A DNA stretch of 64,000 nucleotides from Pseudomonadota bacterium. GTDB taxonomy: Bacteria; Pseudomonadota; Gammaproteobacteria; Burkholderiales; Thiobacillaceae. Shown here piece after piece: positions 16,221 through 24,700 of this stretch (positions are counted from its first letter, which is position 1; every line of letters starts with the position of its first letter). Made by a program: the position numbers and the translations under genes. Where the stretch lies: positions 1 to 64,000 of the forward strand of contig JAJZPG010000006.1 in the NCBI GenBank assembly GCA_021811235.1. The letters are read 5' to 3'. The notes beneath the pieces are model-generated. The model was not told where the DNA came from and did no database searches. It saw only the letters and a program-made list of their open reading frames with translations.

Positions 16221-19200
16221 AGCGCGAGCTCCTTTTCTTCGACGGCGCCGCCGGCGGCGTGCAGCGGACGCTGCTGCCAGGCCCCGTCCTCGAATACATG
16301 GGCGGCGTGGGTTTCGGGGTCCACCACGGCCATGCGCAGCCAGCCGTTGTGCACGAGGTTCCTGACCTTGACCACGCCTTCGATCGCCGCCCGCGCATGC
16401 GCGAACGGCGCCTCGATCACCGTGAGCAGGCGCAGCGGTTCGTGGTAGGGCGCGCCGTCCTTGAGCACGGTCTGCGCCGGCAGCCCGGTGCGCAGGTCGG
16501 AGAGGTTGCCGGTCATGACGCCGAAGCGGCCGGCGATGTTGTGATAGACCTTGCTGCCGCTGCCGTAGTGGGCGTTGTCCACCGCCGAGAAGTAGTGCTC
16601 CATGTTGATCCACTGTCCCACCACGAGCGGACCGGCGAGGATGTTCTCCAGCAGCCGCCCCCTGGGGTCGCAGCGGTAGTCGTAGGAGTGCAGGAACACG
16701 CGGCCCTCGAGGTCGAGCTGGCCGGTGACATGTCGGCGGCCGATGACGAAGGCCGCGTTGCGCGCCAGCCCCCACTCCGGGCGTACTTGCGACCAGTCCA
16801 TGGCGTTGCGCCGCGCCAGCCGGTAGGCGCTCGCCGGATCGCCGCCCCCGCCCGTTACGGCGGCCTCGCCCTCGAGCGTAGCCATGCGTTCGGCCGCACA
16901 CAGGCGCGAGGCCGCCTGCAAGCCGTTGCTCAGGCGTTCGGTGTAGACAAGATGGCTCGGCGGCAACAGGTCGAGGTCGTACAGGCGCAGCTCGTCGGTA
17001 GTGGTGTTGTGGAAGGCCGGGACGAACCAGGTGTCGTCGGGGATCGCGACGCCCTGCTCGCGCAGGCGCGCGCGCACCGCCGTCTTGTTGGCGATCTGCG
17101 CCAGTACGCGGGCGTTGGTGATGCCGTGGTTGCCGCCGCAGGCGCCGCAGTCGAGCGCGGATTCGTAGGGATTGTTCTCGGAGGTGCTGCCGTGGCCGGC
17201 CAGCAGCACGAAGCGCGAGAAACCTTCGACGAGGCCGATCGAGCGCAGCGCCTGGCCGACGAAATGCACCTGCTCGTCGAGCGTGAAGCCGATGCGCCCG
17301 AGGCGTTCGAGCTGGATCTGCGCATAGCCGCGGTTGATGCGGTAGACGGTCTGCAGGCGTTCGACGAAGCGCGCCTCGGCCTCGGCGTCGAGCTTGAATG
17401 CACGCGCGAAGCCGGTGGCCCCGGCGTGGTTGCCGAGCGCCGTCTCGCGCAGTTCACGGATCATCTCGTCGGTGATCGCCTCGCGCTGGACGCCAAGCTC
17501 GCGCCCCACCGCCTTGACGATCAGGGCGCGCTGCAGCGAGCGGATGATCGATTCGGCCTGCTCGCGCGACAGCTTGTCGAGCAGCAGGCGGCTGTCCGGC
17601 TTGTCCGGATGCAGCCGCTGGCGCCAGCGGGCGTAGGCGAGCGGCGCGAGACTCTTGCCGAACATGTCGAGGCCGAACAGCAGCCCGATCGCCTCCACCG
17701 TGATGAAGGGCGACAGCACCGAAGCCTTGAGCTCGTGGAATACCTGTTCCAGCGTCGAGACGAAGGCCTCGTCGTCGGTGCTGCGCGCGATCGCGAGTTC
17801 CAGCACCACGTTCTTCGGGCTCGCCACCACCGGGCAAAGATGGGTCTCGCTGCCCTTCTCCAGGCCGATGAAACTGACCGGCACGCCGAAGAAGCCGGCG
17901 ATGCCGAAGGTCTGGTAGTCGCCAACCTTCTCCAGATGGCGCCGGATGCGTTCCGAGCGCACGTCGATGCAGAACATCACCTGCGCGAACGGCCGCTTCC
18001 CGCGTGGCGCCGTCCGGGCCAGGTCGAGGCCGCTCAGCAGCCGGTTCATGTAGTGCGCCTCCAGCGCGCCCAGCCACATGCCTCCCTCCTGCTGCTCGAA
18101 GCGGGCGAGCAGAGCTGTGAGCCGGGCGACATCGTCGGGCGCCAGACGCGGCAGGGCGTCGGCCATGCCGGCGCAGGTCGCGAGCCGGCGCAGCGCGGCA
18201 GCGTGGCGCCGCGCTTCGTGATCGCGCTTGCGCGCGAGGTACTGCGGCAGCAGGCGGGCAATGCGCGCCGGGCGCCGCGCGGCGATGGCGTCCTCGACCG
18301 CGTGCGCCATCTCCGGCAGCACGTGGCCGCCGTGGAACTCGCGCCGCAGATACGCTTCCGCCGGATGCGACTCGACGAAGCGCGCGAGGTCCGCAAGATT
18401 CGCCGGCGTGCCCTTGCGCTCGGCGTGTTCGCGCAGCAGCGCAAGGCCCAGCACGAGGCGGATCGCGAGATAGTCGACCAGGTCGGCGGGATAGTGGCGG
18501 GCCCAGTGATAGTGCTTGGCCCCCGCGCGCCAGCGGATGAAGCCGGCCCAGCCGTGCAGCCGCGTCAGCTCGCAGGTGAAATGGTTCATCCAGTCGTCTT
18601 CGGGCACGCCGAGCTCGTCCATGACGTGGCTGATGATGCCTTCCGGGGTGTCGTCGACGGCGAGGATGCGCTTGATGTGCAGGCCGCGGATGAACAGGCG
18701 CAGGTTGCGCCGCGCCACCGCGCTCCAGGCCGCGAACAGGCCCTTTTCGCGGCCCGGCATCTGCCACACCGACTGCCCCTCGTCGAAGAAATCGAGGCAG
18801 CTCTTGATCACCAGCTCGTCGAGCGTCGCGCCGATCTCGGTGCCAAACAGCATGTCGACGATGGCATAGAGCGGCCGCCCTGGCGGCATGTCGGCGCCGA
18901 CCTGCGCCGCCAGCGCCGCGCCGCCGATCTCGCGCGGCGGCAGCGCATGGCCGGCCAGCACGGCGTGGATGTCGTCCGCGTGGGCGAGTGCAGGCGGCGC
19001 GCCGATCGGCGCCTCGATCCCGGTCAGCAACGTCATCAGCAGCCGTTTCCGATCGAGTCCTGGAATGTCCGGCTGCCCGGCGAGGAAGCGCGTCACCTGG
19101 TCCGCCAGCACGGCGCAGTCCACCTTGCCCGCGGCCAACTGGCGCTGCTGCAGCGCGCGCGGCAGGTAGCCGCGCGCACGGAACAGGCGTTCGCCCGCGG

Positions 19201-19348
19201 CTACGGCCTGCTCGAACGGCAGGTGTTCCAGCCCGTAGAGCGGGTTGTGATGAATGAAGGTACGCATCGGCCAGAAATAGGGGATAGGCTCCCCGGCCAC
19301 GTGGACGATGGCGCGGATCTTGAGACGCCGACCGAGCGCCAGGTTCAT
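16217..19348 (-). CDS. dabA: DabA, inorganic-carbon concentrating subunit (DUF2309)
   Basis: The protein has 1043 residues from the ATG at 19348. DabA is a membrane-associated, beta-carbonic-anhydrase-like protein that hydrates CO2 vectorially with DabB. The zinc site is intact: C460, D462 and R464 in FCIDVRSER, H719 in AGHGSTSE, and C734 in ALDCGACGG; the 15-residue H-to-C spacing matches characterised DabA. The gene overlaps the upstream membrane-protein gene by 4 bases and the downstream PII gene by 4 bases, forming dabB-X-dabA-cpII. A long antisense frame over this gene is only a GC artefact. Confidence 0.94.
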   Translation of the reverse strand: MNLALGRRLKIRAIVHVAGEPIPYFWPMRTFIHHNPLYGLEHLPFEQAVAAGERLFRARGYLPRALQQRQLAAGKVDCAVLADQVTRFLAGQPDIPGLDRKRLLMTLLTGIEAPIGAPPALAHADDIHAVLAGHALPPREIGGAALAAQVGADMPPGRPLYAIVDMLFGTEIGATLDELVIKSCLDFFDEGQSVWQMPGREKGLFAAWSAVARRNLRLFIRGLHIKRILAVDDTPEGIISHVMDELGVPEDDWMNHFTCELTRLHGWAGFIRWRAGAKHYHWARHYPADLVDYLAIRLVLGLALLREHAERKGTPANLADLARFVESHPAEAYLRREFHGGHVLPEMAHAVEDAIAARRPARIARLLPQYLARKRDHEARRHAAALRRLATCAGMADALPRLAPDDVARLTALLARFEQQEGGMWLGALEAHYMNRLLSGLDLARTAPRGKRPFAQVMFCIDVRSERIRRHLEKVGDYQTFGIAGFFGVPVSFIGLEKGSETHLCPVVASPKNVVLELAIARSTDDEAFVSTLEQVFHELKASVLSPFITVEAIGLLFGLDMFGKSLAPLAYARWRQRLHPDKPDSRLLLDKLSREQAESIIRSLQRALIVKAVGRELGVQREAITDEMIRELRETALGNHAGATGFARAFKLDAEAEARFVERLQTVYRINRGYAQIQLERLGRIGFTLDEQVHFVGQALRSIGLVEGFSRFVLLAGHGSTSENNPYESALDCGACGGNHGITNARVLAQIANKTAVRARLREQGVAIPDDTWFVPAFHNTTTDELRLYDLDLLPPSHLVYTERLSNGLQAASRLCAAERMATLEGEAAVTGGGGDPASAYRLARRNAMDWSQVRPEWGLARNAAFVIGRRHVTGQLDLEGRVFLHSYDYRCDPRGRLLENILAGPLVVGQWINMEHYFSAVDNAHYGSGSKVYHNIAGRFGVMTGNLSDLRTGLPAQTVLKDGAPYHEPLRLLTVIEAPFAHARAAIEGVVKVRNLVHNGWLRMAVVDPETHAAHVFEDGAWQQRPLHAAGGAVEEKELAL

Positions 19349-20088
19349 AGGCCGCCTCCTGTCAGATAAAGACCGGCGATCACGAAAGCGCCCAGCACGC
19401 CGGCGTAGGCCAGGCTCGGGGTGCGCCCGATGTCGCCGGAGGGCATGGCGGCCTCGGCGCCGAAGATGAAGCCCTGCAGCAGCTTCGTCGCGGCCCAGCC
19501 CCACACCAGCCAGATCGCCAGCACGCCCAGCGCGCCGCTCCAGTCGAGCCTGTGCAACAGATTCAGCAGCGCGAAGAAACCCGGGAAAGGCGGCGTGGCG
19601 ACGGCCGCCAGCACCGTCAGCGCCAGCATCCCTGACAGGCGCGGCAGGCTGCCGATGAGCCCGCCCTGCAGTCCCGCGTAGGCGGCGCCAAAGCGGCGTG
19701 CCAGCGGACGCGCGAGCAGGGCCACCAGCGCCGCGGGCAGGCTGAACCAGAAGGCAAACGCATGCAGTTCCGCGCGATCGGCGCCGCCGGCGGCGAGCGC
19801 CCAGGTCAGCGCGAGCGCGGAGGTGGCGAGAAAGCCGGCCCACTGGCCCATGTCGCGCACGGTAAGCAGGCGCAGGGCGTAGAACCCGGCCGTCGCCAGC
19901 GCCCACGGCACGACGTAGTGCGGTACCGCGTGAGGCGCGAGCTGCAGCAGCGCCACGCCGAGCTGCGGCCACGCGAGCAGCAGCACGCAGCGCGCGACCG
20001 GCTCGCGCAGCTGCGCGAGGGCGCCGTTGAGCACGACGCTCAGCGGGAACAGCGGCAGGAAAAGTGCAATGATCAGCAGCGTCGTCAT
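19345..20088 (-). CDS. Integral membrane protein between dabB and dabA
   Basis: The protein has 247 residues and is almost entirely hydrophobic, with roughly seven predicted membrane segments and short loops. It resembles pieces of NADH-dehydrogenase/Mrp-type membrane subunits, for example the PPFPGFFALLNLLHRLDW stretch. It starts one base after the dabB stop and overlaps dabA by 4 bases, so it is probably a third component of this DAB-type complex. I do not recognise a named family; the function is inferred from the operon. Confidence 0.8.
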   Translation of the reverse strand: MTTLLIIALFLPLFPLSVVLNGALAQLREPVARCVLLLAWPQLGVALLQLAPHAVPHYVVPWALATAGFYALRLLTVRDMGQWAGFLATSALALTWALAAGGADRAELHAFAFWFSLPAALVALLARPLARRFGAAYAGLQGGLIGSLPRLSGMLALTVLAAVATPPFPGFFALLNLLHRLDWSGALGVLAIWLVWGWAATKLLQGFIFGAEAAMPSGDIGRTPSLAYAGVLGAFVIAGLYLTGGGL

Positions 20089-20089
20089 G

Positions 20090-21769
20090 TCATACCCACC
20101 GCAGCCAGACGTTGAGCCGCCGCGACAGCCCCAGCACGGCCTGCGTCAGCCAGGTATAGACGTCGGCGACGTAGAACTCGCGCGACAGCAGCGAATAGAG
20201 CGCCAGCCGCAGCGGCGAGGCCGCGCCGCTGCGCGAGCCGCCGTTGGCGGTGGCGTAATAGGTGGCCAGCCAGCCGCCGACGACTGCGACCGTGAGGATG
20301 GCTGCGAGCGCCTCGAAGGTCCCGAGCGGGATGCTCGCCGCCGCGTATAGGCGGTCGCTGAACGCGCGGTCCGGATAGAGGAAGAGGTCGAACGCGTGGC
20401 CGATCCAGGTGTAGCCGGCGACGACGATGACCAGCGACAGGATGATCATCGCCATCAGCCGCCACGGGCTGCCGGCGCGCAGGCGGTAGGTCACGAACAA
20501 GAGCTGTGCGCCGGTGACCCAGCCGAAGAACAGCAGGATGATCGCGCCCTGGCGCCCGACGAAATCGTCGTCGACCAGCCAGTGCGACAGGCCGAGGATG
20601 ACGAAAGGCACGACCACGGTGAGCGCCGCGGCGACGACCCAGGGCAGGCGGTAGGCAACCGGCTTGCGCTCGACCACGAAGGTGTAGACGTCGTCGTGCG
20701 GCACGCCGTCGTGCTTGCGCGCGTTGTTGATCACGCTGCCTGCGCCGAGGAACAGCGTGCCCTTGAACAGGCCGTGCGCAATGAGGTGATAGATCGCCAG
20801 CGAGAACGCGCCGACGCCGGCTTCGACGAACATGAAGCCCATCTGCCCCATGGTCGAATAGCCGAGCGACTTCTTGATGTCGTTCTGCATCAGCATCAGC
20901 ACCGAGCCGAGTATGGCCGTGACGAGACCGACCACGAACACCAGGTGCAGCACTTCGCCGGCGTGCACGAACACCGGGGCGAAGCGGTTGAGGATGAACC
21001 CGCCGGCATTGACGATGCCGGCGTGCATCAGCGCCGACACTGGCGTCGGCCCCTCCATGGTGTAGGGCAGCCAGGTGTGCAGCGGAAACTGCGCCGAGCG
21101 CGCAAAGGCGGCGAGCGCGACCAGTAACGCGACCACCGTCGTCAACGGCAGGCCAAGGATGTTGTGCGCGCCGGGATCGGCAGCGATCTGCTGGAACAAC
21201 GCCGGAAGCGACGTCGTCCCGTAGGCCTGATAAAGCAGAACTGCGGCCAGGATCAGCGGCAGGTCGCCGAGGCGATAGGTGAAGAATGTCCAGAAGGCAT
21301 AGCGCTGCGCAGCGGGCCGCGCGGCGTCGTGGCCGAGCAGGAAGTAGAGCAGCACCCCGATCAGGTGCCACGCCACCAGCAAGGTGACGAGATCGCCCGC
21401 GGCCACCATCAGCAGGATCGCCGCGACCATCAGATCGAGCAGGATGTAGAAGCGCGCATAGCCCGGCTCCTCTGCCATGTAGCGCACCGCGTAGACGTGG
21501 ACCACCAGGCTGATGCCGGCGACCATCAGGGCCATCAGGCTGGCCAGCGGATCGAGATAGAGGCTGCCCCAGCCCTGGCCGAGCGACACCCAGTGCGGCC
21601 GACCCTCGGCCAGATAGAACGCGAGCGAGGCTGCGGCGAGCAGGAAGGTGAGCACGGCGACAGCGACGCTCAGGCGCGCGATGCTGCGCCGCGGCCGATC
21701 CGCAAGCAGCGCGATCAGCAAGGCCGAAAGCAAGGGCATGGCCGGAAGCAGAACCGTGAGTTTGTCCAC
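20090..21769 (-). CDS. dabB: DabB, NuoL/MrpA-like cation-coupled subunit of the DAB transporter
   Basis: The protein has 559 residues with many membrane segments of the proton-conducting membrane transporter family (LHTWLPYTMEGPTPVSALMH, then HALFKGTLFLGAGSVI). DabB couples DabA activity to a cation gradient. The GTG at 21769 is chosen as start because AGGGGGAA lies just upstream; an ATG at 21739 is the alternative. It heads the operon ending in the PII gene. Similarity to respiratory NuoL is general, but the neighbouring dabA settles the assignment. Confidence 0.93.
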   Translation of the reverse strand: MDKLTVLLPAMPLLSALLIALLADRPRRSIARLSVAVAVLTFLLAAASLAFYLAEGRPHWVSLGQGWGSLYLDPLASLMALMVAGISLVVHVYAVRYMAEEPGYARFYILLDLMVAAILLMVAAGDLVTLLVAWHLIGVLLYFLLGHDAARPAAQRYAFWTFFTYRLGDLPLILAAVLLYQAYGTTSLPALFQQIAADPGAHNILGLPLTTVVALLVALAAFARSAQFPLHTWLPYTMEGPTPVSALMHAGIVNAGGFILNRFAPVFVHAGEVLHLVFVVGLVTAILGSVLMLMQNDIKKSLGYSTMGQMGFMFVEAGVGAFSLAIYHLIAHGLFKGTLFLGAGSVINNARKHDGVPHDDVYTFVVERKPVAYRLPWVVAAALTVVVPFVILGLSHWLVDDDFVGRQGAIILLFFGWVTGAQLLFVTYRLRAGSPWRLMAMIILSLVIVVAGYTWIGHAFDLFLYPDRAFSDRLYAAASIPLGTFEALAAILTVAVVGGWLATYYATANGGSRSGAASPLRLALYSLLSREFYVADVYTWLTQAVLGLSRRLNVWLRWV

Positions 21770-22035
21770 CGCGTCAGTTCCCCCTGGTTAAGCGTCGTCT
21801 TCGTTGGGCAGCCCGCAGGGACTGCCGACTGCGCAGCGCGGCGACTGCGCGCGTGCTCGAGAAACGGCGGGATAACCCATAAACCGCCAGCACAACAAAG
21901 ACCCTGATGACAAATCGGATTCTTATCGCGTGATGGCGGCCATTGAGGTCGATACAGACGTACCAAGCCACCATCCAGGCGATGACAGGCACAATCCTAG
22001 AATCGTCGATCCATTCACAACAGTCTTAATTTTTT
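21770..22035. other. Intergenic region upstream of dabB and the chrA remnant
   Basis: These 266 bases separate dabB (leftward) from the chrA remnant (rightward) and must hold the dab promoter. The left arm of the inverted repeat at 22008-22065 falls here. A 72-codon minus-strand frame (21774-21992, GTG start) ends next to dabB; it is Arg-rich at its C-terminus and I do not call it a gene. No convincing -35/-10 pair was found. Confidence 0.5.
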
Positions 22036-22065
22036 ATGGGAACAATAAATCATGGTGAATGGATC
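22008..22065. promoter_or_regulatory. Perfect 11-bp inverted repeat upstream of dabB
   Basis: GATCCATTCAC (22008-22018) and GTGAATGGATC (22055-22065) are exact reverse complements separated by 36 bases. The inner CATTCAC/GTGAATG is the same half-site as the inverted repeat in the csoS2-cbbR region. It may be a looped CbbR site for the dab operon. It also straddles the 5' end of the truncated chrA, so a rearrangement scar is the alternative. Confidence 0.5.
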
Positions 22066-22371
22066 AGGCCGCAGGAAAGACTCTGCACGCTGCGGGTCGA
22101 GGCCACGCGCGGCGAACCCAGATTCGCCGCACCGCCCACCGGCATCACCGCTGAGGTGGTGGGCGTGGTGCTCAATCTGGCGGTATTCTTCGCCTGGCAC
22201 ACCTTCTGGCCGCAGGGCACAGCGATGGCACCGTTCGCCGGGGACTTCGAGCGGTTTCCGCTCATCGTCGCCGTCGCCGCCTTCGTCGCGCCGTGGAAGT
22301 ACCAGGCGGACATCATGAAGGTGATCGGCGTGTGCGCCCTGCTGGGGCTGGCTTGTTCGTTCTTTAGCTGA
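22036..22371 (+). pseudogene. Remnant of a ChrA-family transporter (C-terminal part only)
   Basis: The frame has 111 residues. From about residue 21 it matches the C-terminal end of CHR-family transporters: VEATRGEPRFAAP, GITAEVVGVVLNLAVFFAWH, then a last hydrophobic pair. Full ChrA proteins have about 390-450 residues, so more than three quarters is missing and no upstream remnant was seen. CHR proteins export chromate, but family members beside carbon-fixation genes of autotrophs have been proposed as inorganic-carbon transporters. It could survive as a small two-span membrane protein, as it keeps an open frame and is followed 7 bases later by the rhodanese gene. Confidence 0.65.
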
Positions 22372-22378
22372 GGATCAT

Positions 22379-22753
22379 ATGGAACCCGTCTCCCAACCCA
22401 TGAAGCGCTGCGGCTGCGGCACGCCATCCGAGAAGTGCGAGGAACTGGCGCGCACCATCCAGCCCGCCAAGCTCGACCCCGACCGCACCCTGGTGTTCGA
22501 CGTGCGGCGCGAAGCGGATTACACCGCGTCCGACGAAATCATCCCCGGCGCGATGTGGAAGAACCCGGACAAGATCGACGCCTGGATCGGGGCGGTGCCG
22601 CGCACGCTCGACGTGGTGGTCTACTGCGTGCGCGGCGGCGCGGTGTCGAACAACGTGGTCGACCGCCTGCAGGCCGCAGGCGTGAAAGCGCGCTTCATCG
22701 AAGGCGGGCTCGAGGCGTACAAGGCGGCGGGTGGAAAACTCGCAGCCAAATAA
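22379..22753 (+). CDS. Rhodanese-like sulfurtransferase domain protein
   Basis: The protein has 124 residues and a single rhodanese domain: VFDVRREADYTASDEIIPGA, then the active-site loop YCVRGGAVSNNV with its candidate catalytic Cys. A GAGGAT ribosome binding site precedes the ATG. It has a Cys-rich N-terminus (KRCGCGTPSEKCEE). Single-domain rhodaneses of this type often accompany chrA genes, which fits the remnant just upstream. It precedes a DsrC-like gene, so a role in sulfane-sulfur relay is possible. Confidence 0.82.
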   Translation: MEPVSQPMKRCGCGTPSEKCEELARTIQPAKLDPDRTLVFDVRREADYTASDEIIPGAMWKNPDKIDAWIGAVPRTLDVVVYCVRGGAVSNNVVDRLQAAGVKARFIEGGLEAYKAAGGKLAAK

Positions 22754-22778
22754 TTCCACCCCTACCCATCGGGAGTGG

Positions 22779-22807
22779 TTGACTAAATTACTTGGTTATT
22801 CTATGGT
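22779..22807 (+). promoter_or_regulatory. Sigma-70 promoter of the dsrC-like gene
   Basis: TTGACT at 22779-22784 and TATGGT at 22802-22807 are separated by exactly 17 bases. The predicted start near 22814 gives a leader of about 32 bases with AAGGA before the ATG at 22846. Together with the strong terminator at 23199 this makes the dsrC-like gene a single-gene unit. Confidence 0.65.
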
Positions 22808-22845
22808 TCGTCATCGCAATTTTTATTGAACGCAAGGACTGCATC

Positions 22846-23178
22846 ATGGAACGTGAAATCAACGGAAAAATCGTCGAAACCGACCCCGAAGGCTACCTGG
22901 TCAATCTGGAAGACTGGTCCGAGGAACTGGCCATCGAACTGGCCAAGGAAGACAAGCTGGAACTGCAAGAGAACCACTGGAAGGTCATCCACTACATGCG
23001 CGACCAGTTCGCCCAGAACGGCACCGCCCCCAACCTGCGCTTCCTGCAGAAGGGCCTGAAGGAAGAATTCGGCGACGAATGGGGCGACAAGAAATTCCTG
23101 TTCGACCTGTTCCCGTTCGGCCCTGCCAAGCAGGCCGGCCGCTACGCCGGCACCCCGAAGCCGACCGGCTGCGTTTGA
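22846..23178 (+). CDS. DsrC/TusE-family sulfur-relay protein with a single C-terminal cysteine
   Basis: The protein has 110 residues. The start at 22846 (MEREINGKIVETD) is preferred because the family begins there. The C-terminal arm ends PKPTGCV, keeping the penultimate Cys that carries persulfide. The second DsrC Cys, expected 11 residues earlier, is replaced by Gly (QAGRYAG). It is therefore a DsrC-like/TusE-type carrier and not a canonical two-Cys DsrC able to form the intramolecular trisulfide with DsrAB. It has its own promoter and terminator. In sulfur oxidisers such paralogues may act in sulfur transfer or regulation. Confidence 0.9.
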   Translation: MEREINGKIVETDPEGYLVNLEDWSEELAIELAKEDKLELQENHWKVIHYMRDQFAQNGTAPNLRFLQKGLKEEFGDEWGDKKFLFDLFPFGPAKQAGRYAGTPKPTGCV

Positions 23179-23198
23179 GCCGCCGCCGCTTCAGCCAG

Positions 23199-23227
23199 AG
23201 CCCCGCACCTGCGGGGCTTTGTTTTTT
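23199..23227 (+). terminator. Rho-independent terminator after the dsrC-like gene
   Basis: AGCCCCGCA (23199-23207) and TGCGGGGCT (23210-23218) pair perfectly, followed by a T-rich tract (TTTGTTTTTT). It lies 20 bases after the stop codon and faces the convergent cupin gene. Confidence 0.9.
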
Positions 23228-23239
23228 GGCGAGGCCAGA

Positions 23240-23707
23240 CTAGTCCGGCGCCCCGGCGATCGCATCGACGGGCGACTCGAACGCGATGAACAGCACGCAA
23301 GGTCCGCTACCGCCACAGGTCGCGTGGTGAGGCTGGCGCGCCGGACCATAGGCGTAGCTGCCCGCTTGCAAGGTGACGGGCGGATGTCCGTCGTACGTCA
23401 CCGTGAGCGTGCCGGCCACCAGCACCATGCGCTCCGCCGAGCTGTGCCAGTGGCGCGGAATCACTGCATTCGCGGGCACCTTGAAGAAGACATCGGCATT
23501 GTTTCCGGCGGGGTCGCCGTGGAGCACCGCGATCTCGCAGCCCCGGGGCATGAAATCGGGGCAGCCGCCCCACTTGAGCGATGCTTCGCCGGCGCTGCGC
23601 GAAAGCGGAGGTTCCTGGGCGCAGGCCGCGGCAGGCAGGCCGGCGAACAGCAGCGCCGACAAGGCCGCGCTGCGGGTCAAACGGCGGATTCTGATCGGGG
23701 TGGCCAT
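23240..23707 (-). CDS. Exported cupin-domain protein
   Basis: The protein has 155 residues. A signal peptide of about 30 residues (Arg-rich start, hydrophobic core, AAACAQ) precedes a small cupin barrel. The first metal motif is visible as PRHWHSSAERMVLVAGTLTV, with two His and a Glu; a later His pair is in RQPHHATC. It probably binds a metal in the periplasm, but the substrate is unknown. It stands alone, convergent with the dsrC-like gene. Confidence 0.8.
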   Translation of the reverse strand: MATPIRIRRLTRSAALSALLFAGLPAAACAQEPPLSRSAGEASLKWGGCPDFMPRGCEIAVLHGDPAGNNADVFFKVPANAVIPRHWHSSAERMVLVAGTLTVTYDGHPPVTLQAGSYAYGPARQPHHATCGGSGPCVLFIAFESPVDAIAGAPD

Positions 23708-23778
23708 GGCATCTCCTGGTGGTTCAGGACTGCGCCGGACGGGCGCCCGGCAGCTACCACCTTAGACGACAATCCGCC

Positions 23779-24126
23779 CTACTGCGCCCCGCGGAACATG
23801 AAATACACCGCGCCCACCAGGCACAGCGACGCCCACAGGAAATCCCACTTCAGCTCGACCTTCATGTAGAGCACGGCGAACGGGATAAATACCGACAGCG
23901 CGATGACTTCCTGCATGATCTTCAGCTGCGGCAGGCTCATCACGGTGTAGCCGATGCGGTTGGCCGGTACCTGCAGCAGGTACTCGAACAGCGCGATGCC
24001 CCAGCTGGCGAAGGCGGCGACGATCCACGGCTGGTTGTTCATGTCCTTGAGATGCGCATACCAGGCGAAGGTCATGAACACGTTGGACAGGGTGAGCAGG
24101 ATCAGGGTCTGCAGGGAAGCGGGCAT
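23779..24126 (-). CDS. DUF486 family small membrane protein
   Basis: The protein has 115 residues and four predicted membrane segments, starting MPASLQTLILLTLSNVFMTF. The segment YAHLKDMNNQPWIVAAFASW is typical of DUF486, a family distantly related to small drug/metabolite transporters. No function is established. It is divergent from purE and shares an intergenic region of 76 bases with it. Confidence 0.8.
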   Translation of the reverse strand: MPASLQTLILLTLSNVFMTFAWYAHLKDMNNQPWIVAAFASWGIALFEYLLQVPANRIGYTVMSLPQLKIMQEVIALSVFIPFAVLYMKVELKWDFLWASLCLVGAVYFMFRGAQ

Positions 24127-24169
24127 GGTCGTCTCCGATATCGCGCGCCATTGTAGGGTCTGCGCGCGG

Positions 24170-24175
24170 TAAAAT
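24170..24175 (+). promoter_or_regulatory. Candidate -10 box of purE
   Basis: TAAAAT lies 27 bases before the purE ATG, in the context GCGGTAAAATGCCGC. Similar GTAAAAT or TATAAT boxes occur before purM, purC and the first acp gene of this window. No clear -35 was found. Confidence 0.4.
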
Positions 24176-24202
24176 GCCGCCTTTCGCACTGCAGGGAACG
24201 GC

Positions 24203-24700
24203 ATGATGAACGCGCCTCAGGTAGGGGTGGTGATGGGATCTTCCAGCGACTGGGAGGTGATGAAGCACGCGGCGATGCTGCTGAAGCAGCTCGGCATCCA
24301 TTTCGAGACCAAGGTCGTCTCCGCCCACCGCACGCCGGATCTGCTGTACGAATACGCCTCGACCGCGGAAGCGCGCGGCATCAAGGCGATCATCGCCGGC
24401 GCCGGCGGCGCCGCGCACCTGCCGGGCATGATCGCGTCGAAGACCATCGTGCCGGTGCTCGGCGTGCCGGTGCCGTCGAAATACCTCAAGGGCATGGACT
24501 CGCTGCTGTCGATCGTGCAGATGCCGAAGGGCATCCCGGTCGCGACCTTCGCCATCGGCGAAGCCGGCGCCGCCAACGCCGCGCTGTTCGCCGCCGCGCT
24601 GATCGCGCGCTACGACGTCGGGCTCGCCCAGCAGCTCAACGACTTCCGCCGTGGCCAGTCCGACTCGGTGCTGGCGATGGAGCTGCCCGATGTCGAGTAA
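24203..24700 (+). CDS. purE: N5-carboxyaminoimidazole ribonucleotide mutase PurE
   Basis: The protein has 165 residues. It moves the carboxylate of N5-CAIR to C4, giving CAIR in purine synthesis. The class I signature is complete: [10 protein letters not shown] at the N-terminus, SAHRTPD, and [17 protein letters not shown] precedes the ATG. It overlaps purK by 11 bases; the two products act in sequence. Confidence 0.97.
   Translation: MMNAPQVGVVMGSSSDWEVMKHAAMLLKQLGIHFETKVVSAHRTPDLLYEYASTAEARGIKAIIAGAGGAAHLPGMIASKTIVPVLGVPVPSKYLKGMDSLLSIVQMPKGIPVATFAIGEAGAANAALFAAALIARYDVGLAQQLNDFRRGQSDSVLAMELPDVE

Noticed and set aside
16259-19369. 1036-codon plus-strand frame
   Set aside because: It is entirely antisense to dabA, which has intact catalytic residues and operon coupling. 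High GC with biased third positions keeps the opposite frame open.
21774-21992. 72-codon minus-strand frame just before dabB
   Set aside because: GTG start with no ribosome binding site, an Arg-rich tail and no family match. It may be a leader but cannot be supported.
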